From assembly GCA_963747315.1 (NCBI GenBank), contig CAVVEQ010000013.1, forward strand, positions 868,001 to 932,000: a DNA stretch of 64,000 nucleotides. Reading direction: 5' to 3'. The notes below the pieces were generated by a model. It saw only the letters and a program-made list of their open reading frames with translations. It was not told where the DNA came from and did no database searches. The position numbers and the translations under genes were made by a program. The DNA is from CAVVEQ01 sp963747315 (GTDB lineage Bacteria > Chloroflexota > Anaerolineae > Anaerolineales > Anaerolineaceae). Positions 46,247 to 55,222 of the stretch are shown piece by piece; positions within the stretch are counted from its first letter, which is position 1, and every line of letters begins with the position of its first letter.

Positions 46247-48138
46247 ATGAGAAGCGTGTTGTCGATTCTCATTCTGCTCAATTCCGGGATGGTGAAAAGA
46301 CCATCGCTGGACTCTGGATATTCTAGATCGATTTCCGGCCGAAATTCTCCTCCAAAACGCATGGACCTACGCGCGTGCAAGGGATACAGCGGAGGCGAAG
46401 CGGCTTGCAGAACTGTGTGTTGGCAAAGGAGGATGATTCGCTCGTTTCAGCCGATGCCCACGTTCTAATCGGGAATCTGGCTACCGAAGTTTTTTCGTTT
46501 GAGGAAGCGGAAAGTCACTTTTTCAAGGCTGCATCCATCTGCCGATCTTTGGAGTGTGATAAAGGTCTGGGTATAAGCCTGCAAAACCTGGCATCCCTGG
46601 TCTACTTCACGCAGGGTCAGGTGGACCTGGCCATGTCCATCATGGAAGAATCCAATTATCACCTGGTAAAAGCAGGGGCTCCAGCATGGGGCTACCCGTT
46701 GCTTAATGCCTATCTTTTCGATGCATTTGGCGACCGCCCCAAGCTTACGAAGGCATTGGATGATCTGATCCTCCAAGTGGAGCCTGGTTCTTATCCCGCT
46801 GGGGTTTATTTTCTTACCTGGGCAAAAGTCTGTCTTGATGATAATGAAACACAAAAAGCTGATGAATATTTGCGTTTATCTTTCCGGATTGCAAACCAGC
46901 TGGACCTTCCCGACCTGAGCGTATTTGTCCGCAACGAAAAAAGCCGATATTTCCGGTTTCGCGGGCAGACTTCGGTCGCGATGAATTGGGCCTTGGACGC
47001 AGTTAATTTCAGCAAACGTGTTAAATCCCCATATTTACTGGGTCACTCCTTGATGGAAATGGGACAGGTTGCCTGGCTTTCTGGGGATTTCACATCAGCT
47101 GAGAAGAATTTTCTTTCAGCAGTCACACAGTTAAAGAAATCGCATTCCGCTTTGGATGCTGCCCGTGCTGAGTTCTTGCTCGCAGCATTATTGAAGGAAT
47201 CAAGGCACGAAAGCGCAGAAAAGCATTTTCTGCACGCCACCGAAGAGATTATCAAAAATGGTTACACATCCATACTGTACAGAGATCGGAAGATCGTCTA
47301 TCCCCTTATAGCGCAGCAGCTTAAGAAAACCAATGCGGAAAGTTATGAAAAGGCAAACGCCCTCCTCGAATTAGTGATCCAAACACCCACCATTCCGCTG
47401 AGAATCCTTGGATTGGGGCAATTTCGGGTTTGGCAGGGTCAGCACCCCATCCCGGACCAGTCCTGGTCGAGACGAAAATCCGGTTCTCTTTTTCGGTATC
47501 TTCTCCTTCAACCGGATAGAACGTCCTCCCGTGAACAATTAATGGAAACACTATGGCCGGAAATCGAACCTTCCAATGGACTGGATATTCTCTATCAGGC
47601 AACCTCCACTTTGCGTCGAATTCTTGAACCGGATCTTCCTGAAAAATTTCCTTCCAGGTATCTGATCATTGAAGGAGAAAGGGTCAACCTGGTTCTGCCA
47701 CCTGGTTCATATACCGATTTTGACCATTTTGAGCATCATCTTCCCGCCGCGATCCGAAACCGGAAAGTGGACGATCTACAAGCATTACTTGGTTTACACG
47801 AAGGCGAGCTTTTCCCCATGGAGCGGTACTCGGAATGGGTTCTGGAGCGCAGGAACCAGCTGGAGAATTTGTATTTACAGGGACTCCACTCGCTCGGAAT
47901 GCTTTTCCTGATTAATCAGGAGTATTACCAGGAACTCGAGATAAGTCGGAGAATCCTCAAACTGGATCCATGGAATGAAGATGCCGTCCTGATGGGTATG
48001 CAGGCTTACCTTGGTTTGAAGAATGCTCCCCGGGCGTTAATTTTCTATGAAGAGTTCAAGAATTCGCTAGATCGGGAATTGGGAATTAATCCCCGCAGCG
48101 ATCTGCGGGAGCTGGCTGCTGAAATTTCTTCTCGCTAA
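46247..48138 (+). CDS. TPR-BTAD transcriptional regulator lacking ATPase part, frame changes
   Basis: From 46421 on the frame is continuous: TPR-like helical repeats as in MalT-type regulators, then a winged-helix DNA-binding domain (LGLGQFRVWQGQHPIPDQSW, REQLMETLWPEIEPSNGLDI) and a C-terminal BTAD domain (LHSLGMLFLINQEYYQELEI). Upstream coding sense is found in two other frames: LDILDRFPAEILLQNAWTY (to 46421) and, before it, LNSGMVKRPSLD; each join needs one extra base (near 46305-46318 and 46416-46424). The N-terminal AAA ATPase usual in such proteins is not found, so the gene may be truncated. The start is uncertain. Confidence 0.7.
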
Positions 48139-48209
48139 CACAAGCCAACTATTTATTGTTTTGATGAAAAACAACCTGTCAGTTATATGTCAGTACGTTT
48201 CTGTAGAAT

Positions 48210-48238
48210 GGTGTTTAGAAAACACCTTTCGGTAAGGA
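48210..48238 (+). other. Hairpins downstream of the BTAD gene, possible small RNA
   Basis: GGTGTTT-AGA-AAACACC (48210-48226) is followed by TCGGTAAGGA (48229-48238), which pairs with TCCTACCGA at 48251-48259. Together with the terminator at 48266-48296 this makes three consecutive hairpins in about 90 bases. No coding sense is seen. A TGTAGAAT box (48202-48209) lies just ahead. Evidence is structural only. Confidence 0.3.
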
Positions 48239-48265
48239 ACACCAAGGGGCTCCTACCGAGTCGTC

Positions 48266-48300
48266 AAAACCTCATTTTTTCCAGAAATGAGGTTTTGATT
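48266..48300. terminator. Terminator between BTAD gene and small minus-strand gene
   Basis: AAAACCTCATTT / AAATGAGGTTTT (48266-48277, 48285-48296) with a 7-base loop, followed by GATTT. It lies between convergent genes and can work in both directions. Confidence 0.75.
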
Positions 48301-48315
48301 TAACCGAAATGGATA

Positions 48316-48504
48316 TTAACCTTTAAGGGTTAAAGGCTTCATTAACTCAAGGAATTCCTCCCATTCTTCCTTGAAAAAATGAACCGTTACGTTATTGATA
48401 TCCAAATGGAAAGTCGTTTCCCCATCTGGTTCTTCCACCCGCCATGCAAGAAAATTTTCGGTCTGGGAAATATCTTGTGTTTTTATATCTTTTTGTTCAG
48501 CCAT
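48316..48504 (-). CDS. Small acidic protein of unknown function
   Basis: 62 residues with segments FLAWRVEEPDGETTFHLDI and FFKEEWEEFLELMKPL, and a good ribosome site (AAAGGAG) before ATG 48504. No recognised family. It follows the AI-2E-type transporter gene by 46 bases and ends just before the terminator. Confidence 0.6.
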   Translation of the reverse strand: MAEQKDIKTQDISQTENFLAWRVEEPDGETTFHLDINNVTVHFFKEEWEEFLELMKPLTLKG

Positions 48505-48550
48505 TCCATTTCTCCTTTCAAAATTTCTGGTTATTGATTATTACCGCAGA

Positions 48551-49774
48551 TTAGTCAGTGTTTCTACGGAAAAAACGTTGTGCAAATACTTTAATTTTTT
48601 TGCCTGCTTTCTGTAGACCATTAACGATCGGTGAGTTGATCTTTGGCGGGCGCAGGGTTTCAAAATTCAACCAGGGGTCCTCATCAACCATCTTCTTCAT
48701 CGTATAATCCCAGGTCAGTTTAAGAGTCGCTAGAATGGGTGCTGCCAGCAGAAGGCCGATAAAACCAAAAAGATTCAGGCCGATCAGAGCTGCCACCAGG
48801 ATCGCGGCAGGGTGAAGTTTCAAGGCATCCGCCATGAATCGCGGCTGAATTAATTGATCGATGATCATATCAATTATGTAAGAAGCGATAACAACGAAAG
48901 CCGCGTAAAGCACGGGTGGCAGACTGAAAGGATTGGATATCTGGAAATACGCCACGAGCGCAGCGGTTATGTAAAAGATCAAAGGCCCGATCCAGGGAAT
49001 GAACCTGGCGATCGCGGCCATCAAGGCCAGACCGAAGAAGAAATTTATCCCCAGACCGCCAAGCAGGATTAAATAGATCAAAAATGCAAGGAAAACGATA
49101 AGCAATTGGCCGCGGAGGAAGGCATTCCAAATATGACCCAGTTCCACCCGGATCCGGTTGAAATCAGCCTCAAACCCGGGGATATTCACCGTGATCATTT
49201 TTGACCGTTGCCCGCCGGTCTCTGAAAGCACGAAAAACGATATGAGCATGGAAAAAAACGTCCAGGTAACCAGGTTGATGGCTCCAGAGGCAACAGTCGT
49301 TATCAGGCCCCCCACCCGGTTCAATATGGGCTGGATCAGGGAGACAATGTCATTGACAATAGCAGTTACATCGGTTTTCGGCGCGGAAATAATATATGGT
49401 CCAATCGTGATTGGCTGGCTTTCAAGGTTGTCCAGGAATTGCGGCAGATTCACGATCGCATCTTGAATAAATTTCACCAGGTTTTGCACCTGGCCAACCA
49501 GATTGTATCCACCCCAGGCAAGGAGTGAGATCAACCCCAATACAACCACCAGGTAAACCAAACCAACGGAAAGTCTCCACTTTAACCGCAGCCTGGTATG
49601 AATGAAGGAAGATATTGGGTGAAGCAGATAGGCTACGATAAACGCGACAACTACCGGGCCAACCAAATACTGGAATCTGACCAGCATCACCGCCAGAAGA
49701 AAAAGCAGGGACAGAGCAACAATGATCTTTGTTGTTCGGCTCCAGTTTGGTGAGGGGTTTGCTTGAAGATTCAT
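48551..49774 (-). CDS. AI-2E family transporter (permease-like)
   Basis: 407 residues, about eight membrane segments in the arrangement of the AI-2E/YdiK/PerM family: FIVAYLLHPISSFIH near the N-terminus, ISFFVLSETGGQRSKMI in the middle, FIPWIGPLIFYITAALVAYF and the conserved IDMIIDQLIQPRFMADALKLHP toward the end. Members export autoinducer-2 or act as ion antiporters; the substrate here cannot be told. Confidence 0.9.
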   Translation of the reverse strand: MNLQANPSPNWSRTTKIIVALSLLFLLAVMLVRFQYLVGPVVVAFIVAYLLHPISSFIHTRLRLKWRLSVGLVYLVVVLGLISLLAWGGYNLVGQVQNLVKFIQDAIVNLPQFLDNLESQPITIGPYIISAPKTDVTAIVNDIVSLIQPILNRVGGLITTVASGAINLVTWTFFSMLISFFVLSETGGQRSKMITVNIPGFEADFNRIRVELGHIWNAFLRGQLLIVFLAFLIYLILLGGLGINFFFGLALMAAIARFIPWIGPLIFYITAALVAYFQISNPFSLPPVLYAAFVVIASYIIDMIIDQLIQPRFMADALKLHPAAILVAALIGLNLFGFIGLLLAAPILATLKLTWDYTMKKMVDEDPWLNFETLRPPKINSPIVNGLQKAGKKIKVFAQRFFRRNTD

Positions 49775-49884
49775 AAATCAGTCTTGACTTCTTAGAAGAA
49801 TTCTAGCGTCAAGTTGGTGGATTTGCAACCTTCATATCTATAAACCAGAGTGGAACTCTTCTGAATTTGTGCTGCTGAATTGAT

Positions 49885-49912
49885 TAAAAAAGGACGGATT
49901 TGAATCCGTCCT
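49885..49912 (-). terminator. Terminator after the FHA gene
   Basis: On the minus strand GGACGGATT, loop CA, AATCCGTCC, then T6. It begins about 35 bases past the FHA stop codon. Confidence 0.9.
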
Positions 49913-49946
49913 GCGTAAGTGCAATCAACATTTTTCAAATTATCAA

Positions 49947-50612
49947 TTACAGACAGGCACCAGGGTTGATTGAATTGAAAATTCCGCCGAAGAGCCTGCA
50001 CCACATATTTAGACTGTCAATGATAACAATAGGGCAAATACAAAGGACAAGGATCACCAAAGCAACGATGATCAGGATCTTCAACCATCCGGGAAGCTTT
50101 GATGTGCTCCCTGCCTTTTGTGGTTTCTTGGCTGGAGCTGCTTGCGGTACCGGGGCAGAGAAGGGCTGCTGGGCGACAGGTGCAGGAGCCATGGGTTGAG
50201 AAACCGGAGCAGCTGGCGGGGGTGTATAAAGAGGTGCTTTGGACGGAGCAGCAGCGATGGGGGCTTTAGGCGCGGCTGCGCTGCTCACCACGGTGGCATT
50301 CGGATCCACCTGAACCGATTCAAAAAGCACACTTACATGCTCGCCAAAGTTCACAACCTCACCAGGCCGGAGGAGATAGGGACCGGAGATCTTCTGCCCA
50401 TTAACAAAGGTGCCGTTCGTGGAGCCGAGATCTTCAATGATATATCCACCATTTTGGAAAAATATGCGCGCATGGCGTCGTGAGATCTCAGGATCACTCA
50501 CGATGATATCCGCCGTCTGCTCCCGCCCGACAATGAACTCATTTTTATCGAGAATATATTCCTTGCCTACATCCACCCCTGAGCGGATGACCAGGCGAAA
50601 ATTAGTGGCCAT
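49947..50612 (-). CDS. FHA-domain protein with C-terminal membrane segment
   Basis: N-terminal forkhead-associated domain with the phosphothreonine-binding residues in FIVGREQTADII, ISRRHARIFF and GSTNGTFVNGQKI. A Pro/Ala-rich linker follows, then a membrane segment (LPGWLKILIIVALVILVLCICPIVII). It probably recruits Ser/Thr-kinase substrates at the membrane. ATG 50612 is preceded by AGGAGG. No kinase gene is visible. Confidence 0.88.
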   Translation of the reverse strand: MATNFRLVIRSGVDVGKEYILDKNEFIVGREQTADIIVSDPEISRRHARIFFQNGGYIIEDLGSTNGTFVNGQKISGPYLLRPGEVVNFGEHVSVLFESVQVDPNATVVSSAAAPKAPIAAAPSKAPLYTPPPAAPVSQPMAPAPVAQQPFSAPVPQAAPAKKPQKAGSTSKLPGWLKILIIVALVILVLCICPIVIIDSLNMWCRLFGGIFNSINPGACL

Positions 50613-50644
50613 CTTTTCCTCCTGTTATCTGCGGTAATGTTAAT

Positions 50645-50673
50645 AGTGTAGCCAAGAACCAATCGCGTGTCAA
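50645..50673 (-). promoter_or_regulatory. Promoter of the FHA gene
   Basis: On the minus strand TTGACA, 17-base spacer, TACACT, about 33 bases before ATG 50612. It lies downstream of the 6S RNA end, so FHA has its own promoter. Confidence 0.75.
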
Positions 50674-50687
50674 TGTTAATAAGAAAG

Positions 50688-50860
50688 TCCCCACCATGCC
50701 GTGTGCAGCGTAGTTTTGAACCTGCTTGCGCAGGACGGGGCCTGCCCCGGCGTACACACCTTGGCCGAAGCCTAACGTGTGGTTTCCGTGAGTGCAAGCC
50801 CCATTTTAATAAGTGTTGGCTCAAAACCGATGATGCTACATCACGAACACAGCAGGGCAA
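50688..50860 (-). ncRNA. ssrS: 6S RNA
   Basis: Read on the minus strand the 5' end CCCTGCTGTGTTCGTG pairs with the 3' end CGCTGCACACGGC, giving the closing stem of 6S RNA. Inside are strings I recall from bacterial 6S sequences: TTTTGAGCCAACACTT, GGGGCTTGCACTC, GGCTTCGGCCAAGGTGTGT and GCAGGTTCAAAACTACGC on the opposite side of the central bubble. 6S RNA binds sigma70 RNA polymerase by mimicking open promoter DNA. Ends are approximate; no coding sense is present in 50613-50982. Confidence 0.75.
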
Positions 50861-50865
50861 TTTTG

Positions 50866-50893
50866 CTTATACCATGATTTATAATCGCTGCAA
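50866..50893 (-). promoter_or_regulatory. Promoter of 6S RNA
   Basis: On the minus strand TTGCAG (50893-50888), 16-base spacer, TATAAG (50871-50866), with the predicted start a few bases before the 5' closing stem. Confidence 0.5.
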
Positions 50894-50943
50894 AGGAAAT
50901 TATTAATCACGGATTACAGCTTCGGAAATATTAAAAACCTGCA

Positions 50944-50952
50944 TGGTATAAT
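50944..50952 (+). promoter_or_regulatory. Extended -10 promoter of the zinc-ribbon/LysM gene
   Basis: TGGTATAAT, 31 bases before ATG 50983; no good -35 box. Confidence 0.55.
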
Positions 50953-50982
50953 TTTCGCCTTGTGTTCAATAATGGATAAAAA

Positions 50983-52140
50983 ATGGATGAAATAAACAAA
51001 ACCACTCCTCAAAAATTGTGCCCTACCTGCGGTTCACGGGTGAGCGACACCGCAGTCAAATGTTCAGTGTGTGGCAGGAACCTCACCCAACCGGTGCCTG
51101 CATCCAAAACCAAATCCGCCGGGGTTTCTGAACCCCGCCTGCCTGAAATCACGCTGAATCTCCCCATCGCGCTTGGCATCCTCATCCTTGTGCTTGCGAT
51201 CGGCGCGATCATTACCTTCTTTGCACTCAAAGCCACCGGCACAGTTGCCGAGCCCACCCCGGAAGCCACCAGTACTGTCACCCCCACGGCTACCAATATC
51301 CCCACGGAGACGCCCACTTTTACTCCCCAGCCAACCCCTACGCTTCTTCCCCCGATAGAATACACGATCAAGGAAAGTGATAGCTGTCTTCTACTGGCTG
51401 CGATCTACAAGGTTTCTGTTGGCAGCATTGCCGACCTGAACCGGCTTCCACCCGATTGCGGAGTATTGAGCGTCGGTCAGCGGATCCTGATCCCCCAGCC
51501 TACCCCGACGCCCTCCCCCATCCCCTCTTCCACGCTTTCCTCCTCGCAGGCTACTCAATCCGCCTGCCAGACGCTCACTTATACGGTTCAATCGGGTGAT
51601 ACCCTTGCGGGTGTTGCTGCCAACTATAACGTGGATATTGAAGCCCTGCGAAGTTGGAATGGTTTGCCAAGCGACAATCTCTTTGCCGGTGCGAACCTTA
51701 TCATCCCATTGTGCGCCCGGCTCCCAACCCCCGGACCTACCCCGACCCCAACCACCCCGCCTCCCTATCCGGCGGCGAACCTTCTGCTTCCCCAGGATGG
51801 GTCTGCATTTACTGCCTCAAACGATTCGGTCACTCTCCAATGGGCATCCGTGGGTGTATTGCGGCCAAATGAAGCCTACAACGTGATCATCGAAGACCTC
51901 ACCGAAGGTTCCGGCCGGCGGCTGGTGGATTACGTCACCGATACCCGCTATATTATCCCGGTCACCTTCCGTCCAACCGATTCAATGCCGCATGTTATTC
52001 GCTGGAATATCCAGCCTGTTCGCCAGACTGGTACCGATGCCGAGGGTAAGCCTATCTGGCAAATCGCCGGTGCGCTCGGCACGCCAATGGTCTTCAGTTG
52101 GTCCGGTCTCGGCATATCCAGCCCCACACCTGCAAAATAA
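50983..52140 (+). CDS. Zinc-ribbon, membrane and double-LysM protein
   Basis: N-terminal zinc ribbon in the cytoplasm (CPTCGSRVSDTAVKCSVCG), membrane segment (LPIALGILILVLAIGAIITFFAL), Thr/Pro linker, then two LysM domains (YTIKESDSCLLLAAIYKVS; YTVQSGDTLAGVAANYNVD), another Thr/Pro linker and a C-terminal beta-sandwich domain (LLLPQDGSAFTASNDSVTLQW). Probably binds peptidoglycan outside while sensing or binding through the ribbon inside. Related in layout to the LysM protein at 16672-17394. Confidence 0.85.
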   Translation: MDEINKTTPQKLCPTCGSRVSDTAVKCSVCGRNLTQPVPASKTKSAGVSEPRLPEITLNLPIALGILILVLAIGAIITFFALKATGTVAEPTPEATSTVTPTATNIPTETPTFTPQPTPTLLPPIEYTIKESDSCLLLAAIYKVSVGSIADLNRLPPDCGVLSVGQRILIPQPTPTPSPIPSSTLSSSQATQSACQTLTYTVQSGDTLAGVAANYNVDIEALRSWNGLPSDNLFAGANLIIPLCARLPTPGPTPTPTTPPPYPAANLLLPQDGSAFTASNDSVTLQWASVGVLRPNEAYNVIIEDLTEGSGRRLVDYVTDTRYIIPVTFRPTDSMPHVIRWNIQPVRQTGTDAEGKPIWQIAGALGTPMVFSWSGLGISSPTPAK

Positions 52141-52145
52141 TACAA

Positions 52146-52187
52146 AACAGAGCCCTCCAAATGGAGGGCTCTGTTATTTTAATTTTC
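52146..52187. terminator. Bidirectional terminator between LysM gene and trxB
   Basis: AACAGAGCCCTCC / GGAGGGCTCTGTT, a perfect 13-base stem with loop AAAT, followed by ATTTTAATTTT on the plus strand and by A/T-rich sequence on the minus strand. Lies between convergent genes. Confidence 0.9.
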
Positions 52188-52192
52188 CTATC

Positions 52193-53158
52193 CTAATGGT
52201 CCTGCAAAAACCTTGTGGCCTGGATGGCGGCTGCGGCGCCCATGCCAGCCGAAGTGACCACTTGTCGGTTAAAGGGATCCGCTGCCTCCCCGGCTGCAAA
52301 TACCCCAGCCACGCTGGTCTGCATGCGTGTGTCCACTTTTAAGTACCCGTGATCATCCAACTCTAACTGCCCGCTAAAAAGATGAACATTCGGCGTATGC
52401 CCAATGAACACAAACACACCATCAAATTGAACTTCATTTTCCTTGCCTGTTTTCACGTTTTTGACCTTCAGGCTATCCACTTTTTCCTTACCATTGATCA
52501 TCAAGGGCACAGTATCCATCATTAAACTTATCTTGGGGTCCTGCCGCACCCTGTTTTGAAGGATCGCTCCAGCCCTGAAGGCATCCCTGCGGTGCATAAT
52601 GGTGACGCTTGAAGCAAAACGGGTGAGGAAAAGTGCCTCCTCCAGCGCGCTATCTCCACCCCCAATCACCGCCACTTTTTTATCCTTAAAGAAGAACCCG
52701 TCACATGTGGCGCAATAGGAAACTCCTTTGCCGGTAAGCAGCTCTTCTCCGGGGATGCCAAGTTTATTCGGATTTGCCCCGGTTGCGATAATCAAAGTTT
52801 CCGCTTCAAAATCACCCACATCGGTTTTCACATTGAATGGACGGTGGGAAAAATCAACAGATGTTGCGGTTCCGAAAACGACTTTCGCGCCAAATTTTTC
52901 CGCCTGTTTTTGAAATAACTCCCCCAGTTGCATACCCCCGATCCCTTCCGGGAATCCGGGATAGTTCTCGATCGTATAGGTCAGCGCCGCCTGACCGCCG
53001 AGTGTCGTCCCAGTGATTACAACTGGGTTTAATTCAGCCCGGGCAGCATAAAGCGCTGCAGACCAGCCCGCAGGTCCGGAACCTAGGATCAGAACCTTCA
53101 CTTTTTGAAGTTCCTGTTTATTAATTTCCGAATTATTGGTCGAAAATGAAAAATTCAA
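52193..53158 (-). CDS. trxB: Thioredoxin reductase
   Basis: FAD/NADPH flavoprotein that reduces thioredoxin. FAD motif VLILGSGPAGWSAALYAARAE, redox-active pair in CATCDGFFF, NADPH motif VIGGGDSALEEALFL, and the C-terminal FAAGEAAD motif. The start is TTG 53158, supported by AGGAG about 8 bases upstream. 321 residues, normal. Confidence 0.96.
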   Translation of the reverse strand: MNFSFSTNNSEINKQELQKVKVLILGSGPAGWSAALYAARAELNPVVITGTTLGGQAALTYTIENYPGFPEGIGGMQLGELFQKQAEKFGAKVVFGTATSVDFSHRPFNVKTDVGDFEAETLIIATGANPNKLGIPGEELLTGKGVSYCATCDGFFFKDKKVAVIGGGDSALEEALFLTRFASSVTIMHRRDAFRAGAILQNRVRQDPKISLMMDTVPLMINGKEKVDSLKVKNVKTGKENEVQFDGVFVFIGHTPNVHLFSGQLELDDHGYLKVDTRMQTSVAGVFAAGEAADPFNRQVVTSAGMGAAAAIQATRFLQDH

Positions 53159-53211
53159 TTATCAGCTCCTTGAAAATTCATAATCATTGGATGCAGCCAT
53201 TCCGGGATTGG

Positions 53212-54561
53212 TTACAAATTGGTGGTGTTGTCTATGATCGTCAAAGCGGAATCCAGGATGCGTACCCCATCCGCCAATTCCTCTTCGGTAATAATCAGCG
53301 GAGGAAGGATCAAGACATTTTGCCAGTGTGTATACAGAAATAAACCCTCATCCAGGCACCGCTGTCGGAAGGTAGTCATCACAGGACTTGTCCGGCCATA
53401 CGGGGACACTGGTTCGCGAGTTCTTCGGTCTTTGACCAGTTCAAGGCAGGCAAATAATCCGATCGACCGTACCTCTCCGATGCAAGGATGCCGGTCGGCA
53501 AGCTCGGTCAGCATATCTTCCAGCGTTTCCCCCATTTTCTTTGCCCGCGCAACCAATTCGTCCTGCTTCATCACATCAATCACTGCAATCGCAGCTGCCA
53601 GGGACACCGGATGCCCATTGTAGGTGAGCCCCCCCTCAAACACCTTATCATTGAATGTGGATGCGATGTCTTCGGTCATGGCCACAGCACCCAAGGGGGC
53701 ATAACCGGAGGTGAGACCTTTGGCCATGGTCATGATATCGGGTTTCACCTTCCAGTGATCCACAGCGAACCATTCCCCGGTTCGACCGAAACCGCTCATC
53801 ACTTCGTCACATATGAGCAAAATCCCGTATTTATCGCATAACCCCCGCACACCTTCCAGGTAACCGGCAGGCGGGATAAGGACCCCGTTGGTGCCAGTGA
53901 CAGTTTCAATCATCACAGCGGCGATCGTACCTGGATCTTCATATTGAATGATCTCTTCCAGGTGACGTAAATGATCCCGGGTGAACTCCTCTTCGGTCGT
54001 TTCGGTTTTTTCTGCATGAAAGCTGGAGCGATACCGGTAAGGATCCAGGAAATGCACTACCCCTGGCATCAAATTTGGTTCCCAGGCGGTTCTGCGCGGA
54101 TCGCCTGTCACTGCGGCTGCTCCGTGGGTTGCACCGTGATATGAACGGTAGCGAGCAAGGATCTTGAACTTCCCTGTCCTCGCTCGCGCCAGTTTGATCG
54201 CATTCTCGTTGGCGTCAGCCCCTCCCAGGGTGTAAAGGAATTTGGTCAGTCCGGCTGGCGTTATCTCTGCCAGCTTATTGCCCAGCATGGCGCGCGGTTT
54301 GGTGGCCATTCCCGGTCCCGCAAAGGGCAGTTCGCGAAGCTGATCGACCATCGCCTGGATCACGCGTTCATCGCTGTGGCCGATATTGACGTTCATCACC
54401 GTGGAATTAAAATCCAGGTACCGCTTGCCTTTTTCATCCCATAAATAAACGCCTTTGGAGCGTGTAACCGGGATTGGCTGCACTTTTTTCTGAGCTGACC
54501 ATGTCCAGAAATTATGCTCCATGGAAAACGGCAGGATGTCTTTGTCGTCAAGATCGATCAT
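53212..54561 (-). CDS. Class III pyridoxal-phosphate aminotransferase
   Basis: Fold type I enzyme of 449 residues: GGADANENAIKLAR, ICDEVMSGFGRTG, and the catalytic Lys in TMAKGLTSGYAPLGAV, then FEGGLTYNGHPV. Substrate not evident; omega-amino acids or diamines are usual. Located 3 bases after the cyclase-family gene and so probably in the same pathway. Confidence 0.9.
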   Translation of the reverse strand: MIDLDDKDILPFSMEHNFWTWSAQKKVQPIPVTRSKGVYLWDEKGKRYLDFNSTVMNVNIGHSDERVIQAMVDQLRELPFAGPGMATKPRAMLGNKLAEITPAGLTKFLYTLGGADANENAIKLARARTGKFKILARYRSYHGATHGAAAVTGDPRRTAWEPNLMPGVVHFLDPYRYRSSFHAEKTETTEEEFTRDHLRHLEEIIQYEDPGTIAAVMIETVTGTNGVLIPPAGYLEGVRGLCDKYGILLICDEVMSGFGRTGEWFAVDHWKVKPDIMTMAKGLTSGYAPLGAVAMTEDIASTFNDKVFEGGLTYNGHPVSLAAAIAVIDVMKQDELVARAKKMGETLEDMLTELADRHPCIGEVRSIGLFACLELVKDRRTREPVSPYGRTSPVMTTFRQRCLDEGLFLYTHWQNVLILPPLIITEEELADGVRILDSALTIIDNTTNL

Positions 54562-54564
54562 TTA

Positions 54565-55200
54565 TCACTCCTCCACCAGGATCGCCCGCGTGGGTGATCC
54601 TTCTGTTGCGCCAAGTTTCAGCGGTAAACAGATAAGCTGGTAATTTCCAGGCTGGACCATGGATAGATCCGCACCCTCCAGCAATACCAAACCCGCTTGC
54701 AGGAAGACATCATGGACTGGTTTCCCGGAGTTAAACGGAGCAACAGAAAGGTAATCCAATCCGACGAGCTTCATTCCCATCTCTACCAACGCAGCAGCCC
54801 CGTCGGTACTGACCCCCACGAAATCCTTATTAAAAACCGGTTTGGGATTCAGCCATTCCGCAGAATTTCGGGTTTTAAAAATAACCCGGGGAATGCTCCG
54901 TTCGATCCCGGCTTTTTTTATCTCCTTGGCAGTGATCAAACCCACTTCATCTCCGACCTGGATCACCTGGCATGCGCCTATGAAAATATCCAGCGGGATC
55001 TCATCGATCTTTTTTCCATCATTGACAAAATGGTAAGGCGCGTCGAGGTGAGTGCCAGTGTGAACCCCCATTTTCAGTTGGGAGAGATTATCCTCTTCCC
55101 CTTCCTCGATTTTTTTCGCCCGCTCAAGCCATACAGGGATATCCCCCGGCCAAACGGGTGTCTTGGAAGTTATGTTGAGTGAAATATCGTGGATTTTCAT
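54565..55200 (-). CDS. Cyclase family (kynurenine-formamidase-like) hydrolase
   Basis: Metal-dependent hydrolase of about 211 residues with the signature MGVHTGTHLDAPYHF (HxGTHxDxPxH). The start is ATG 55200, supported by a GGAGGGATTA site; an in-frame extension reaches 55242 but adds unrelated residues. Such enzymes hydrolyse amides or act on cyclic compounds. Followed by the aminotransferase with a 3-base gap. Confidence 0.9.
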   Translation of the reverse strand: MKIHDISLNITSKTPVWPGDIPVWLERAKKIEEGEEDNLSQLKMGVHTGTHLDAPYHFVNDGKKIDEIPLDIFIGACQVIQVGDEVGLITAKEIKKAGIERSIPRVIFKTRNSAEWLNPKPVFNKDFVGVSTDGAAALVEMGMKLVGLDYLSVAPFNSGKPVHDVFLQAGLVLLEGADLSMVQPGNYQLICLPLKLGATEGSPTRAILVEE

Positions 55201-55222
55201 TAATCCCTCCATTTTTTGGTGT

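Noticed and set aside
46114..46326. Small plus-strand open frame before the BTAD gene
   Set aside because: No ribosome site and no protein-like pattern; the other two frames here match the TPR part of the BTAD protein better.
50667..50906. Short open frame on the plus strand in the 50.7 kb gap
   Set aside because: It overlaps the 6S RNA structure on the other strand and does not resemble a protein.
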